DNA of 64,000 nt from Branchinecta lynchi (Eukaryota; Arthropoda; Branchiopoda; Anostraca; Branchinectidae): the NCBI GenBank assembly GCA_023053575.1, contig JAKZAP010000010.1, forward strand, positions 19,218,628-19,282,627, read 5' to 3'. A model generated the notes under the pieces. It did no database searches, was not told where the DNA came from, and was given only the letters and a program-made list of their open reading frames with translations. Shown here piece after piece: positions 42,942 through 54,124 of the stretch (the first letter of the stretch is position 1; every line of letters starts with the position of its first letter). The translations under genes were made by a program, and so were the position numbers.

Positions 42942-43195
42942 ACCGTGTTCCACCCTACTTACCGTAGTTATTGCGCATGACGTCACGAATTCTGGCGTTT
43001 TGCCGTCAAGGCTGGAACGATTTTTCTATTTTCCAGCAGGATCTCACGCCACGGGCGAATCCGACCAATCACGTTACAGAGATGCGTAGTTACTACGCTT
43101 ACTACGCTCCCGAGCATGGTAAGCAAATAGTAACTATTCCGACAAGGAATATAGTAACTAATAGTAACTATTGTTAGAAGGGTGGAACACGCTCT
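42942..43195. mobile_element. Miniature transposon, sister of 25929-26540, without inner insertion
   Basis: The ends are GACCGTGTTCCACCCT and GGGTGGAACACGCTC. TAT precedes the left end and follows the right end (3-bp duplication). Reverse-complemented, it aligns along the whole of 25929-26540 except for the 305-bp nested element, and so supplies the empty site. Confidence 0.8.
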
Positions 43196-43257
43196 ATATG
43201 TTAGCACTGAAATTTCGTCAGCTTTGGAGCTCTTCCCATGATGTAATCGTTTTTTGA

Positions 43258-43797
43258 ATGAAAGGAGTGTTTTACATTTCCGGTAAGGAAAAAAACCTGG
43301 GTATCACCCTGACTGTCGTTCTGAGTAGAACTGTAAGGGCGATACAGGAAAGACATCCTCGGGTCATTGTTCACCGCTGTTACTTTACCTCATGTTCTTT
43401 TTACTGCAACAATCGTAGAAAAGTTTCGAAGCTGCGACATATCTGCTATTAAAATTTCATATTTCAAATTTTCCAAATTTCTCCTTGGGTTTCCCATTTC
43501 TTTCAGTAATTCGCAGTTGGTTTCCAATTTTAAAGTAAAAGACCCAGTTTTAATTTTGAGGAAAAAGATGACCCAATTTTATAAAAAAGCTTCGGTAGCC
43601 CTCCAAACCCACAACCTGTACCCATTTTTTAACAAGTGAAGAATATAGTGCGTAAATAATTGTAACTTAGTTGTCGAAATCGTGTGTATTTCTTATAGTA
43701 TTTATGTGTTAATGAATGGACCAGATGGTTTAGGCATAGTTCTGTTTTATACATTATTCTGCACTCCTAAATTCTGAGGGAAATAAATGAATAAATA
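43258..43797 (+). pseudogene. LINE polymerase C-terminal remnant with 3' tail
   Basis: Frames 43258-43452 and 43367-43639 overlap and together give 'AIQERHPRVIVHRCYF' then 'KFSKFLLGFPISFSNSQLVS' and 'DPVLILRKKMTQFYKKAS', ending in a TGA at 43637-43639. Sequence type (SxFAKFLLGxP..SNS.LVS) and position just before a simple-repeat tail fit the C-terminal region of a CR1-like polymerase; at least one frameshift is needed. The 3' UTR ends with 'AAATAAATGAATAAATAAAT' near 43797. Confidence 0.65.
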
Positions 43798-44602
43798 AAT
43801 ATAATATATAATAGTAGGTAGGATACTAATGGGTGGTATTACGACGACTGTATTTGTATGTGAAGAAGCACTCTCAACCTGATGTTATGGCGAGGGGTGT
43901 AGTAGGCCGGACAGAAGATGGTAAATGTCCTTAGGTACAGTCATCGGAGTCAGGACAACCTAGGGCGTCTGATGGCCTACTATACATGCAGACTTCACGG
44001 GTTCATTGTGGATTCCCCCGATCGATTCACACTAAGGTTTGCGTACCGAACCACAATAGGCTATAAACCACCTATCATACACTAAGCTTTACAGGCCAGC
44101 CCACTCTAAGGAGCTTTAAACAAGACTCATAACAATCACCTAAAGTCCGTAAATAAACAAAAGGTTTTATTCTCTGGTATGAGCTGTTCTTACGAAATAA
44201 ACAACCTTTATGTAAAAAGGCTTGTTGCCCGGTCGAGCACCGGAAAAGAAGTATGGAGAAGGAGATGATTCATCCTCGCCCGGATGAGTCATGAGCATAG
44301 AGTTATTAAAATAATATAGAGTCAGGACAGTATACAAGATTAAACATACTGAACGGAAAGGGACTAGCGCTGCCTAACGGCGGCACAAGTGAGCAATGCG
44401 GGGTGCAGGTGGCACCACCGTACCAGTGGCTAAATTGGTGATTTTGTCGAAAGCGGGAACTGAGAAGCGACAAAAAACGGTGATCTGTGACGAGAATTGA
44501 GGAATGAGAAGCGACAACAGAGAATTCAGATTCAAAACGCAAGCATTGCAAACGCGAGAATGCTTCCGAATGAACTACTTTAAATCATATATTTCCATCC
44601 TA
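43798..44602. other. No recognisable gene
   Basis: A minus-strand 81-codon frame at 44306-44551 shows no domain. No repeat identified. Confidence 0.4.
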
Positions 44603-45358
44603 TTTTTGGGATCCTAAAACGTAAGTTGAGGGATACCTATGACATCGCAAAAGTTGTCCGTCTGTCCGTCCGTCCGTCTGTCGTCTGTGCGCTCTATAAC
44701 TCTCGAAGGGAATGAGATATTTTGATGAAAATTGTTGTGAATATTGTTTGGGTCATGTTCGTAGATGGGCCCTGTAGCCCTACGTTTAGGGGTGGGGGAG
44801 GGGGTTCAAATTAAGGGACAAAAAAATATTTTTAAACAGCTAATGTGATAGTCGATTATGGTGTAAGAAGGCATGTTGAGCACGATAGTGAAAACCCTTT
44901 TTTTGCCGGACAAGTACTTCGTCCGAAAAATTTTTAAAAGCAAAAGTTTGATTGTATGGCAGATTAAGGGGTTAGAAGAGAGGCTGAGTCTGTATATGAC
45001 AATCATTTTCTACCCGGACATATAATTAGTCCGGACTCCGGTTGTAACCGGATTTTCTTTTAAGTCAAACTTTTATATAAAGTTGATTCGATGTTCTTTA
45101 TAGGGATTCGACGCTGGATTCGTTTCTGAATTTTCTTTTCTTGCTGGACTAGTAGTTTGCTCGGAATTCGGGCGAAACCGGAAAATTGGCAGAAGTAAAG
45201 CAGGAAGTATCGGTCAGTACTATCGTCAAAATAGATATTGCTTATAGAGGTATATCTGAACTTGGTTTTCTCTGATGATTAGCCTGGAGAAGACAAGACC
45301 CTACTGTCTGAATCAAATATTCGATTTTTGGGATCCCATCGACACCTTTGGTCTTGTT
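44603..45358 (+). repeat. F2 element with both ends
   Basis: It runs from 'TTTTGGGATCCTAAAACGTA' through the CCGTCC microsatellite and the 'ATAACTCTCGAAGGGAATGA' core to 'GGGATCCCATCGACACCTTT' and GGTCTTG. About three ~140-bp internal units are present, fewer than in the copy at 61867. At about 755 bp it is the shortest complete-looking F2 here. Confidence 0.85.
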
Positions 45359-46036
45359 TTCTATTGTAACTTGGCTTTATTCTCAAATATGAGCATGTCC
45401 GTGTGTAACTCGCCCTAATTAAATGCACGTATCCCCATTTCTAAATCTCACCAAAGATCCCTGTTCAGAAATCCCTGAATCCCTTGTCGTATTATCATGT
45501 GGGCCACAAGAAATGATTTGTGAGACGCCGATGGGCCCAAGAGGACAAGACGCTCATTGAATCAGGGGATATGGATAGGGATAGCCTCAGTTCATCACAG
45601 TGAAGCCGCATTTCGAATCTCTTCTGGATGGACCAGAAGTCAGGAATTAAACTTCCCACTAGAGTTGTGTTAAAAAAGATGCCGGCGAAAACGTGCCGGT
45701 GTTGTATAATAATAATAATAATAGATTTCTTGCCCATCATAATGCACAAAAAGACGGAGTAATTAAGAAGAAGAAAAAGAACAAAGAAAGAATTTAAAAA
45801 AACTAGGACGATCTCACAGTTAATGACTTCTGATTTTTATTTGTATAGGGTAGACTGACTTGTGTTCGATTTTTTTCTGAACCAAGGGCTTTTTGGACTT
45901 TTTGCCCAGGATTCACGTCTGTTAAATTGCTTCCTTTGGAGCCTTTGGGAATCTATGACAGAGATCTGAGAACGACTAGTACCTAATACCAGAATGGTTG
46001 GACGTCACCGCTGCAGCATGAGTTTGTCTATAAAAA
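45359..46036. other. No gene; LINE 3' tail on the minus strand near 45711
   Basis: The reverse complement of 45705-45745 reads 'ATGATGGGCAAGAAATCTAT' followed by (TTA)n, which looks like the end of a minus-strand retroposon. The remaining sequence is unassigned. Confidence 0.4.
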
Positions 46037-48092
46037 ACAAGAGCTACGAGCTCATATGGCACTTGTACGAGTAGGCTGTACAAGAAAGTAGATGAGAACG
46101 TCACAAAATACACCCGCCATCCAAAAATGCGGTTCGGAAATAGAAATAGGATATTTAGTTTCACTCATTTCTGAGCAGTTCCGGCATCGTCTCGATTGTC
46201 TGTAGCAAATGCACATGACTGTTCAAACTTTCATCCCAATAAATCCATTTGTTTGATCCCTAGACGTGCTACACGATTTCCGGTACTCACTCTATCTCCA
46301 CCTACCTTTGCCGAATCCGGCCCGGACGCCAAATAACAAATCTAGGCCGCATAAACTCGGCACAGTCGAGTTTGCATCTCATTCGGTCCATCCGTTTGGA
46401 TTTTGTGCATGTCAAAAGTCCCCCCACCCCCAATTCCCCTAATCGTGGTCGCATATGGTTCGAACGCATGTTTCACATGTCGAGGCCATCGATTCGTATC
46501 ACCCATGAAGTTTCACTCGAATCAGACCACTCGTTCGCAATTTATAGAAGTCAATTTCCATATTTCTCTTCTCTTGCTCCCCAAAAAATGCTCGGATCTA
46601 GGAACGGAAGTTTCCGGGGGTATGTTGTGTCAGGTTCTTAAGTCAAGATAATTCGGGTCGCTATTATGCCTGCAAAGTTTCGTTGTCGTTTTACATCTGG
46701 AACTATTCTAACTCACGACTACCGGAATTCCAGGAAACCCTCTCCAACTCCCCCCACAGAACCCCGAAACCATATGGCTCCGTCAATTTCATCTAGGCCC
46801 AATACTTGTTCCATCCATTAAGTTTCGTCCCAATCCCTCTGTTTTTAGAGTTTCTTGAGTTTTCCACCCCCCCCCCCCCCAATCCCCACAGGTATCGGAA
46901 CCGACCCGGACGTGACACTGATCGTCCGAGGCGATAGCTCACCATACAAGTTTCATTCAAATCCGATCCTCCGTTCAAAAGTTATGCACGCCACTAGATT
47001 CCGGACTCCCCATCCACCCACTCCCCCCACGATGGTCGGGTCGGGGAAATGGCTGTTCTCAAGTCAATCTGTTCGGATCCCTGACATACCTGCCAAGTTT
47101 CATCGCCCTAGGACATCAGGAAGTATGCCGAACTCGCGGGATCGCTAGAAATCCGGACCCCCACCCCAACTCCCCCATAGTGCCCTGATCCTGTCCGGTT
47201 ATGTCAATGACGTTTTTAGGACTTCTGCTTGTTTTTCCCACCAAGTTTCATCCCGATCCCTCCACTTTAAGCGTTTCTCAAAATATCCGGTTCCCTCCTC
47301 CAACTCCCCCCAGTGTCATCGGATCCGGCCCGGATTTAAAGTGAGATGTCTGAGACACGAGGTCATCCTAAATATCAATTTTCATCAAGATCCGATCACC
47401 CGTTTGCAAGCTAAAAATACCTCAAATTTTGGCTTCACCCTCCCTCCACTCCCCCCCCCCCCAGATGGTCGAATCGGGGAATTGACGATTTCCTATTTAA
47501 TCTGGTCAGGTCCCAGACATGCCTGTCAATTTCCATCGTCCCAGCACATCAGGAAGCACGTCCCAGCAAAATTTGGACTTCTCACCCCCCCCCCCCCCCA
47601 ACTCCCCCAAAGTGAGCGGATCCGTTCCAGCTATATCAGTCACGTATCTAGGACTTTTGCTTGTACTTTCCACCAAGTTTCATCCGGATCCCTCCACTCT
47701 AAGTGTTTTCCAAGATTTCCGGTTTCCCCCTCCAACTCCCCCCAGTGTCACCGGATCCGGTGTGGATTTAAAATGGAGGGTCTGAGACACGAAGTCCTTC
47801 CATATATCAAGTTTCATTAAGATCCGATCACCCGTTCGTAAGCTAAAAATATCTCATTTTTCCTATTTTTTCCGGATTCCCCCTCCCTCCACTCCCCTCC
47901 AGATGGTCGGATCGAGAAAGTGACAATTTCTAATTTAATCTGGTCCAGTTCCTGATATGCCTGCCAAGTTTCATCGTCCTAGCTTATCTGGAAGTGCCCG
48001 AACTCGCAAAACCGGGACCGACAGACCGACAGACCGACTGACGGACAGAAATTACAATAGCTATATGGCACTTGAGTAAGCTCAAGTGCCAT
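46037..48092 (-). repeat. F1, long copy with about four three-monomer blocks
   Basis: The left border is the complement of the F1 end ('ACAAGAGCTACGAGCTCATA' then TGGCACTTG). The right border is a 13-base-arm hairpin (48063-48075 with 48080-48092). In between, the complement of the core (CAAGTTTCAT type) recurs near 46507, 46674, 46819, 46948, 47095, 47244, 47376, 47528, 47673, 47808 and 47966. The spacing is about 130-165 bp and the flanking signature repeats every third monomer, giving a ~430-bp higher-order unit. The longest frames (47341-47820) are by-products of the C-rich repeat. Confidence 0.9.
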
Positions 48093-48809
48093 AAAAACAA
48101 CCCCATGACAAAAGGATGTATTCTGCTATTTTTAATTTTTTTTTTTACCTTGGACCTTTTTTATGGAACGGTTTGTTTGATTAAGTTTTTCCCATTTTGC
48201 CTTTTTTTACCTTTTACCATGGTGACGTTTCGCCACGGGGATGTTTTGCTTGGGGTGTATTTTTCGGAACTGTTTCACAGCTAAGCCTGTGGCAGCATCA
48301 ATGCCCGACGAGCTGAGAGGCTTGTTGGCGGCCTGTGGGCCACAGACGGCTCTGAAAGAATAAGGGGACTAAGGTCGAAGGTCATGATGCAGCAGAAGTC
48401 AGTAGAGTTAGAATATAAAGCAGTCTTTCACCAAAAAACGGGAACGGTTTGTCTTCCCCGGAATTCCCTTAGCGACGAGACAGCTGTGGCATAAACTAAA
48501 GCTGCTTTCAAGAGAGGAGAGACGTGACCTGGAAAACTAGCTACACGGATCCAGTGTCAACTTCCACACTGTCAGCACTAGTGAAGACAATTGGCAACAA
48601 AACCTTGTTGCTAGCAACTGCGGTTTATGTTAGAGACGGTCTCAGAAAGTGCTGTTTCTGCTTGTAACCAGAATCCATCTCTGTTAGGTTAAAGTTGAAG
48701 CTTTATCCTCCACGAAATACCATAAGCAGTTACACAACTGAACAAACTTTCCCTGTCTTCAGGTTGTATTTGAAGAGTTGCTAGCCCCCTTCTTGTTGGC
48801 TATCACTCT
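48093..48809. other. No recognisable gene
   Basis: T-rich at first (48120-48220). No domain or repeat ends seen. Confidence 0.4.
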
Positions 48810-49215
48810 GTACTGTAGTTCTGCGACGACGCGATTACGAAATTCCTTCCATGAGCATAATGAAACACAAGTGAAAAATCAGTACCGTCAGATCTGTGAA
48901 TTTTGGATATTGACCTGTAACATTTCATCCTCACGATTTTTCTGAGCATATTCTTTCGTTTTTCTTATCCGTTTTGATTTGAATTGGTTGATTTGGTTGT
49001 GATTGAGGATCAACCTGAAGTTCGCAGTTCCATGCCTGAAGTCCTGGCTGGTGTTATCAGTCGATTAGATCATAGTAAGAGCTGAACATACTGTAGTTCT
49101 GCGACGACCGGATTACGAAATTCCTTCCATGAGCATAATGAAACACAAGTGAAAAATCAGTACCGTCAGATCTGTGATTTTTGGATATTGACCTGTAACA
49201 TTTCATCAGTGTTGC
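48810..49215. repeat. ~125-bp direct repeats 280 bp apart
   Basis: 'TACTGTAGTTCTGCGACGAC' to 'GATATTGACCTGTAACATTT' is present at 48810-48930 and again at 49088-49207 with two or three changes. The sequence after the first copy ('CATCCTCACGATTTTTCTGA') recurs at 51867, and 'GTTCGCAGTTC.ATGCCTG.AG' at 49020 recurs at 53750, upstream of the LINE at 54125. Confidence 0.8.
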
Positions 49216-49317
49216 CAATGCTTCGAAAGAAAAGGTTTTTCGTACAAATAGTTTTCACTATTCACTATCACTTTTTTCATGAAAACAGTCGATTTCTTAA
49301 ACGCCCGAGAAATTTTA

Positions 49318-49482
49318 CTACACTGTACAAAGTTTCTCCGAATAAGGATGCAGTATTTGCTACTGGGATTAATCTTATCTCTATTGGGATAAAACTAATC
49401 CGAATTAGGGATAATCTTATCTCAATAAAGACAAGATTAATCCGAGTAGGAAATATTGCAAGATTCTTTTTTGCAGTGTATT
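49318..49482. mobile_element. Miniature 'GATTAATCTTATC' element, third copy
   Basis: The ends are TACACTGTACAAAG and the complement of TACACTGCAAAAAA; internal inverted blocks are 'GGGATTAATCTTATCTC' and 'AAGACAAGATTAATCC'. TA at both outer ends suggests a TA target duplication. Confidence 0.7.
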
Positions 49483-49844
49483 GACTGAGCAAGAAATTCT
49501 ACCTTCGCGCAACATGAGAAAATACTAAGTATATAAATTTTTTTTGGAACCCATTTTGTAGTTCAAATCCTTTTGTATTTGTTTTAATCCTTTTTTACCC
49601 AGCGGATGTCGGGTTGGGTACAGCCCCACAAATACCACAATAGGGGCCATGACTCTGTTATTTGTTTAATTCATGAAATTGACAAGCACTACGTTCAGAT
49701 CGAAAAAATTTGCAAAAATAGTTCACATATGAGTAAAATAACCAATTAAGATCATTTCAGAAACTTCGAAGTATTTTAAGTAGTCGAACTATGCAGCGGA
49801 AACGACAAAAGAAAAATAGTACGCTATTTAGTACACTTATCCGT

Positions 49845-51051
49845 TTAGGCAAGGAGGAGTCCTTTCTCCTCTTCTCTACGCAGTGTATGTTGAAATGTTG
49901 TCTCAAAGATTGAAGGAGTCCAATTTAGGCTGCTTCATTGGTGGGACTTACTTCAACCACCTCCTATTTGCTGACCATCTCGTTGTTCTTTCACCTTCGG
50001 TGTTTGGGCTAAGAAAACTATGACATATTTGTGATACTGTGGCTTCGGAGTTGAATATTATTTTCAACACGAAGAAAACGTTAGCTATGGCACTATTTCC
50101 GACCCGATGCTCACTCCCGGGACATCAGGTTCTGTTATCCTTGAATATGTTAGTGAATTTTCTTACCTGGGTTTTTGTATTAATGATAAGTTGAGGGACG
50201 ATTCCCATCTCCGTGAGCTGACTCACAGCTTATATGCAAGCGTGGGAATGTGCTTATTTGAAAGTTTGGTGACGTTAGTCCTGTCATCAAAGTCCGATTG
50301 TTTAAAACTTTCTGCTGCCAGGGTTTTGGTATTTCTTTGTCATACAATAGTACAGGGAAATCTATGTCTGTGCTTCAAGCGTGCTATAAACGATTTTTCC
50401 GTCGTCTGATCCGCCTCACACCCCGAGAGAGCATTAGTCAGGCGTTTGTTCTCAACCACTGTCATAATTGGCCATATTCCGGTTCAGCGCTACCAAGCGG
50501 ACTAGTTTCTGTTAATCCCCCCATGCCTCCCCGTCATTATTTGGATCATACGTGGTAAAATAGATCCACAGGTTAGTAATTGGAAAACCTGTCACCTGTG
50601 TCCCAGGTATTGGAGGTTTTGCATATGTTTCACTAGCAGAAAGTGAAAGTGACCCACTACCCTATGGATTCGACTTCTATGTCTTAACCAGCACTTGTGT
50701 AGACATAGTAAGTCGAATCCATAGGGTAGTGGGTCGCTTTCCCTCTCTGCTGCTAAAACAATGTAAAACCTCCGTTACCTGGGACACAAATGACAGGTTT
50801 TCCACTTGCTAACCTGTGGATCTATTTTGCCATGTCTGATCCAAGTAATGACGGTGAGACATGGGAGGATTAACAGAAACTAGTCCGTTTGGAAGCGCTG
50901 AACAGGAATATGGCCAATTTCGACGAGATAGTTAGGAAATCTCGAGCATCGTTTGTTTTGAGGCTACGTCAGTCGAAGAACTGCCTTGTGGCGATGGCTT
51001 CAAACCCGCTGTTCTACAGTCTTCCTATCTGGCGACATCTGTTAAGTCATG
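49845..51051 (+). pseudogene. LINE reverse transcriptase pseudogene split by a foldback element
   Basis: The frame starts with 'RQGGVLSPLLYAVYVEMLS', the palm segment after the catalytic motif A, and continues to 'FADHLVVLSPSV', where the normally invariant second aspartate of YADD/FADD is replaced by histidine. A stop follows. Later frames give 'NIIFNTKKTLAMALFPT' (50045), 'EFSYLGFCINDKLRDDSHL' (50107 on) and 'LIRLTPRESISQAFVLNHC' (to about 50460). The ORF resumes after a foldback insertion at 50467-50918 with 'NFDEIVRKSRASFVLRLRQS' and 'NPLFYSLPIWRHLLSHD', and a stop at 51049-51051. It is clearly inactive. Comparison with the intact copy at 54161 helped in ordering the pieces. Confidence 0.8.
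50467..50918. mobile_element. Foldback element, ~200-bp arms, inside the LINE pseudogene
   Basis: 'AATTGGCCATATTCC' at the left and its complement at 50904-50918 start two arms that pair for about 200 bp, including 'CCAAGCGGACTAGTTTCTGT'-type and 'GACCCACTACCCTATGGATT' blocks, around an 18-base loop near 50681-50699. The surrounding LINE frame (...LNHCHN / NFDEI...) joins across it. AATT on both sides may be the target duplication or part of the inverted repeat. A degenerate relative lies at 13373-13650. Confidence 0.85.
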
Positions 51052-51335
51052 ATTAGTTGGTGTTTCTGTATTTGTAGTGTAGTGTATGGCGAAAGCTGAA
51101 ATAAAGTTGAGTTCACACTTTAATTGGTGGATGGTGGATGGTTGGTTGGGGTGGCAGGGAAGTAGTAGGGTTGTTGATAGGTATATGTCTATTTTGGAGG
51201 TGGTAATGTGAAGGAGTTTGGTCTGTATTCAGTTTTTTTTTTGTGGTCTGTTCTTTTTTTTTATTTTTTTATTTGTTATCTATTATGTTGTTTGTTGGTG
51301 TGTTTAGAAAATGGTTAACTTTTACTAATGCACGC
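51052..51335 (+). repeat. 3' UTR of the preceding LINE
   Basis: The sequence directly follows the LINE stop codon and is repeated in inverted form at 15995-16200. GT-rich and T-rich blocks are shared. It runs into the dispersed repeat at 51340-51425. Confidence 0.6.
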
Positions 51336-51929
51336 CAGCAAAAACGTAGGTTTTTCCATTAGTGCAGAAGATGTAAATAGTAAAGAGTTAAATTGTGTTT
51401 ATTAATAAAATAAGTATCAGTACCATTATCAGAATAAATAAATAAAGGTTACCATCCGAGTTACAAATAAGGACGGCACTCGCAGTAGCACCCCCTTCGC
51501 AGTCGAACCGCCCTTGCATGGGGAGCTTCCAGTCGCTGATACTATCTTAGCACCCAGAAAAGCTGTAAGGGCTATAGAGCGAGTTTATTACATATATCAT
51601 CTGACCTTCCGCAAATAATAAAACTCTTCAGTACGTCTAACGGGGTTGGATCTTTCGATGCACCCCAAAAATGACTTGATCGCAAAATGCAATAAAAAAA
51701 ACAAAATATCAAATTTATCTCTGCTTGCTTGGTCAGTCAGTTTCCCTTGATGTACACAAAAATTTCACTGTACACGATTGTACCAACTTGGTGATTGTGC
51801 CATATTGTACCAGCAAAGGTGCAATGTACCAAAATGATACAATTGGACCACTGTTATCAACACTGCATTTCATCCTCACGATTTTTCTGAACAGATTCTT
51901 TCATTTTTTTTTATCCGAGTTGCGTTTTA

Positions 51930-52170
51930 ATTGAAGTTCATAGCACAGCGGGAGCGGACGGCGAACTGCAAGTAGCCGTTTTATTCCTGGTGGACTACGG
52001 CAGAAGGTACGCTGAACAGGTCACTGCCTTACCCAGCGTACAAACTAGCGGGTCCGCTGACACTCAGCGGGCGGCCCGCCGGCAAATAAAACGGCTTCGG
52101 GCATCCTGCGCCTTCCCAGCGTATGGCACGCTGGCGAATAAAAGAACAATGAGCAGTGAACAACGAACGT
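51930..52170. repeat. GC-rich inverted-repeat segment
   Basis: In an AT-rich neighbourhood this stretch is GC-rich. 'AGCCGTTTTATT' at 51974 pairs with 'AATAAAACGGCT' at 52085-52096; 'ACCCAGCGTAC' and 'CCCAGCGTATGGCACGCTGG' add internal symmetry. It may be a miniature element; no target duplication found. Confidence 0.5.
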
Positions 52171-52179
52171 GAAGTACTA

Positions 52180-53705
52180 TGACCAAGAACAAATAACAGC
52201 AAGAACTGCTGTCTCCCTATATCTGTCACACAACCAAGCTGAGACGAGTCGACTCCCGACGCAAATGAGCGGAGGTGGATCTTACCCGGGACATCAAAAG
52301 TCGTTACCTCTACAGAGAAGGTGTAACGCAGTAAACCACTGAGGAGAAAAATCGAATGGAGGCAGCAGTGATAAGCCTGTTCACACTGGGCTGGGCGGGC
52401 GCTGAAACAGCGGTTGCCGGCTCATTGATTCAGACAAGCTTTCGGGGGTTGACAAGAAAATTCCTAAGAATATCAAAATATACAGAAACTGCCGTTTGAT
52501 GTAAAGCAGATTTTACAAATGCGTCAAATTTAGTTAAAAGTACGACAAACTGTATATATATCTTATTGAAAAACCCAAAGGCCGTATACAGGTAACGTAA
52601 GATATATGGTAACGTAAATTGTATCTTTTCGGGGTCAATTCAATTAAGTAGTGTCAATATCCAGAACAAGAAGAGATAAATTTCATTCCAGGTATTTGCT
52701 CTCATCTGAGAATATCAGATGAAAACAGGCAGATTCTTTTTAAAAAAAGGCCGTGTTTCAGGTTTAATATGCTAAGTGGAAATGAACAAATATTACGCAG
52801 ATGGAATAGGCTTCTACTCTGACAAACTAACCAGAAACGTTTTGAATTGAATTTAAAAAAAAAACTAGGACTTCTATGTGGGTCCTAGACAAACTAGAAC
52901 CCATGTGGCAAGGCCTCAGTACGAAAACCAAAGACTTTCTTTGATGGGAAAATACACCGTTGACATCGAACTATTTGTAATTAGTGAACTAAAAGACAAA
53001 CGAGATACACCAAGTTGAGGTGAACTTTCGTCTTTCGATTAACTACTGAATAGAAATCTAACTCACTAAATCGAAATGTATACAATTATACATTTCGGAA
53101 AAAAAGAAGAAAAAACACAAAATATACACTCACCTACTGGTATTATTTTGACTATTCCATGCTATTCTACCATTTCGGTAATTTCAGTAATCCTCGAAAG
53201 CCTTAATTACGTTACTCTTAGTTTACACTCGTCTGACAAAGTTAATACTACAGATGTTGAAACTCAATGGGTCATGACTTCAGTGAGTGTGCTTCAAATC
53301 CCGGTTTGCATTGTATGGTTCTCCCGAGAGACATAAAAAGGGAATGTCACAAGGGATTAAATCTTCATACGTATGGTCATGGTGTAACAAAAGCGACTAT
53401 GAATGACCATCGCCAAGTTCGCTTTTGTTTTTCGCATCACTAATATTCACTAATCAGACGCCAGCGTCTACTCAAACAAAATCAACGCTGTTTCCTTCCC
53501 CTGTGAACAGGCCAGAACATCCGCCTCGCTAGTGGCTACGTTGTTTTCTTCGTAAATGACTTAACGGCGGAGAGTCGGAGACCAACGAGTATACACGGGC
53601 GACCAAGAAATGGGTCCACCTCCGCTCATTGTTGTCGGAACATTTATAGTCGGTGGATGGACGAGAGACCATTGTTCTTACTCGTTATTTGTTCTTGCTA
53701 TGACG
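52180..53705. mobile_element. Large inverted-repeat element, arms up to ~250 bp
   Basis: 'CAAGAACAAATAACAGCAAG' at 52184 pairs with the complement at about 53683-53703. 'AATGAGCGGAGGTGGA' at 52264 pairs with 'TCCACCTCCGCTCATT' at 53616-53631. 'GCCTGTTCACA' at 52376 pairs with 'TGTGAACAGGC' near 53502-53512. The 1-kb centre has only short frames (53076-53336) with no recognisable domain. Spacing between paired blocks is similar on both sides, consistent with a decayed transposon. Class unknown. Confidence 0.6.
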
Positions 53706-53814
53706 CAACTCCGTTTTGCTCGGAATTTGTTGTGATTAAGGATGCCTGAGGTTCGCAGTTCTATGCCTGGAGTCCTGACTGGTGTTGTCAGTGGATTAGG
53801 TACCATACGGAAAA

Positions 53815-54010
53815 TCTGCACCTCGAATCTAGGTCAAAACGGCCTCGTACGTTTGAAACACAAACTAGTCGTTTTCGCTGCCTATTCGCTCTCGTTTCCA
53901 CCTCAAATCTGGGTCAAAACGGCCTCGTACATTTGAAACACAAACTAGGCCGTTTTCGCTCTCGTTTTTCACCTCAGATTTGGGTCAAAACGACCTCGTA
54001 CATTTGAAAG
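53815..54010. repeat. Minisatellite, 2.6 units of 71-79 bp
   Basis: 'CACCTCGAATCTAGGTCAAA' followed by ACGGCCTCGTAC recurs at about 53818, 53899 and 53970, each followed by 'TTTGAAACACAAACTAG' (the last partial) and CGCTCTCGTTT. It lies just upstream of the LINE insertion. The short frames through it reflect the repeat. Confidence 0.75.
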
Positions 54011-54029
54011 TCGCTACAAACGTCACGTA

Positions 54030-54123
54030 TGAAATGTTATGCGTAGCAATTGTAGCAAGTATTGCCAAGAAGAGTAAAAAAAAACGCCAAAAAGCCTCTA
54101 CTGAATTTTTCATTATCATGAAG
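54030..54123. mobile_element. Left part of a 'CACTGTCAGAAGTTTC'-family element split by the LINE
   Basis: The sequence 'GTATGAAATGTTATGCGTAG' through 'AACGCCAAAAAGCCTCTACT' matches the middle of the family at 59601 and 63769. A reverse-oriented counterpart ('GCCTTTTTGGCGTTTTTTCA') lies at 55551-55700, on the other side of the LINE. Confidence 0.55.
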
Positions 54124-54124
54124 A

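Noticed and set aside
47341..47820. 159-codon frame rich in proline and serine
   Set aside because: It is the C-rich strand of F1 monomers; the protein follows the DNA repeat and is not conserved in other copies.
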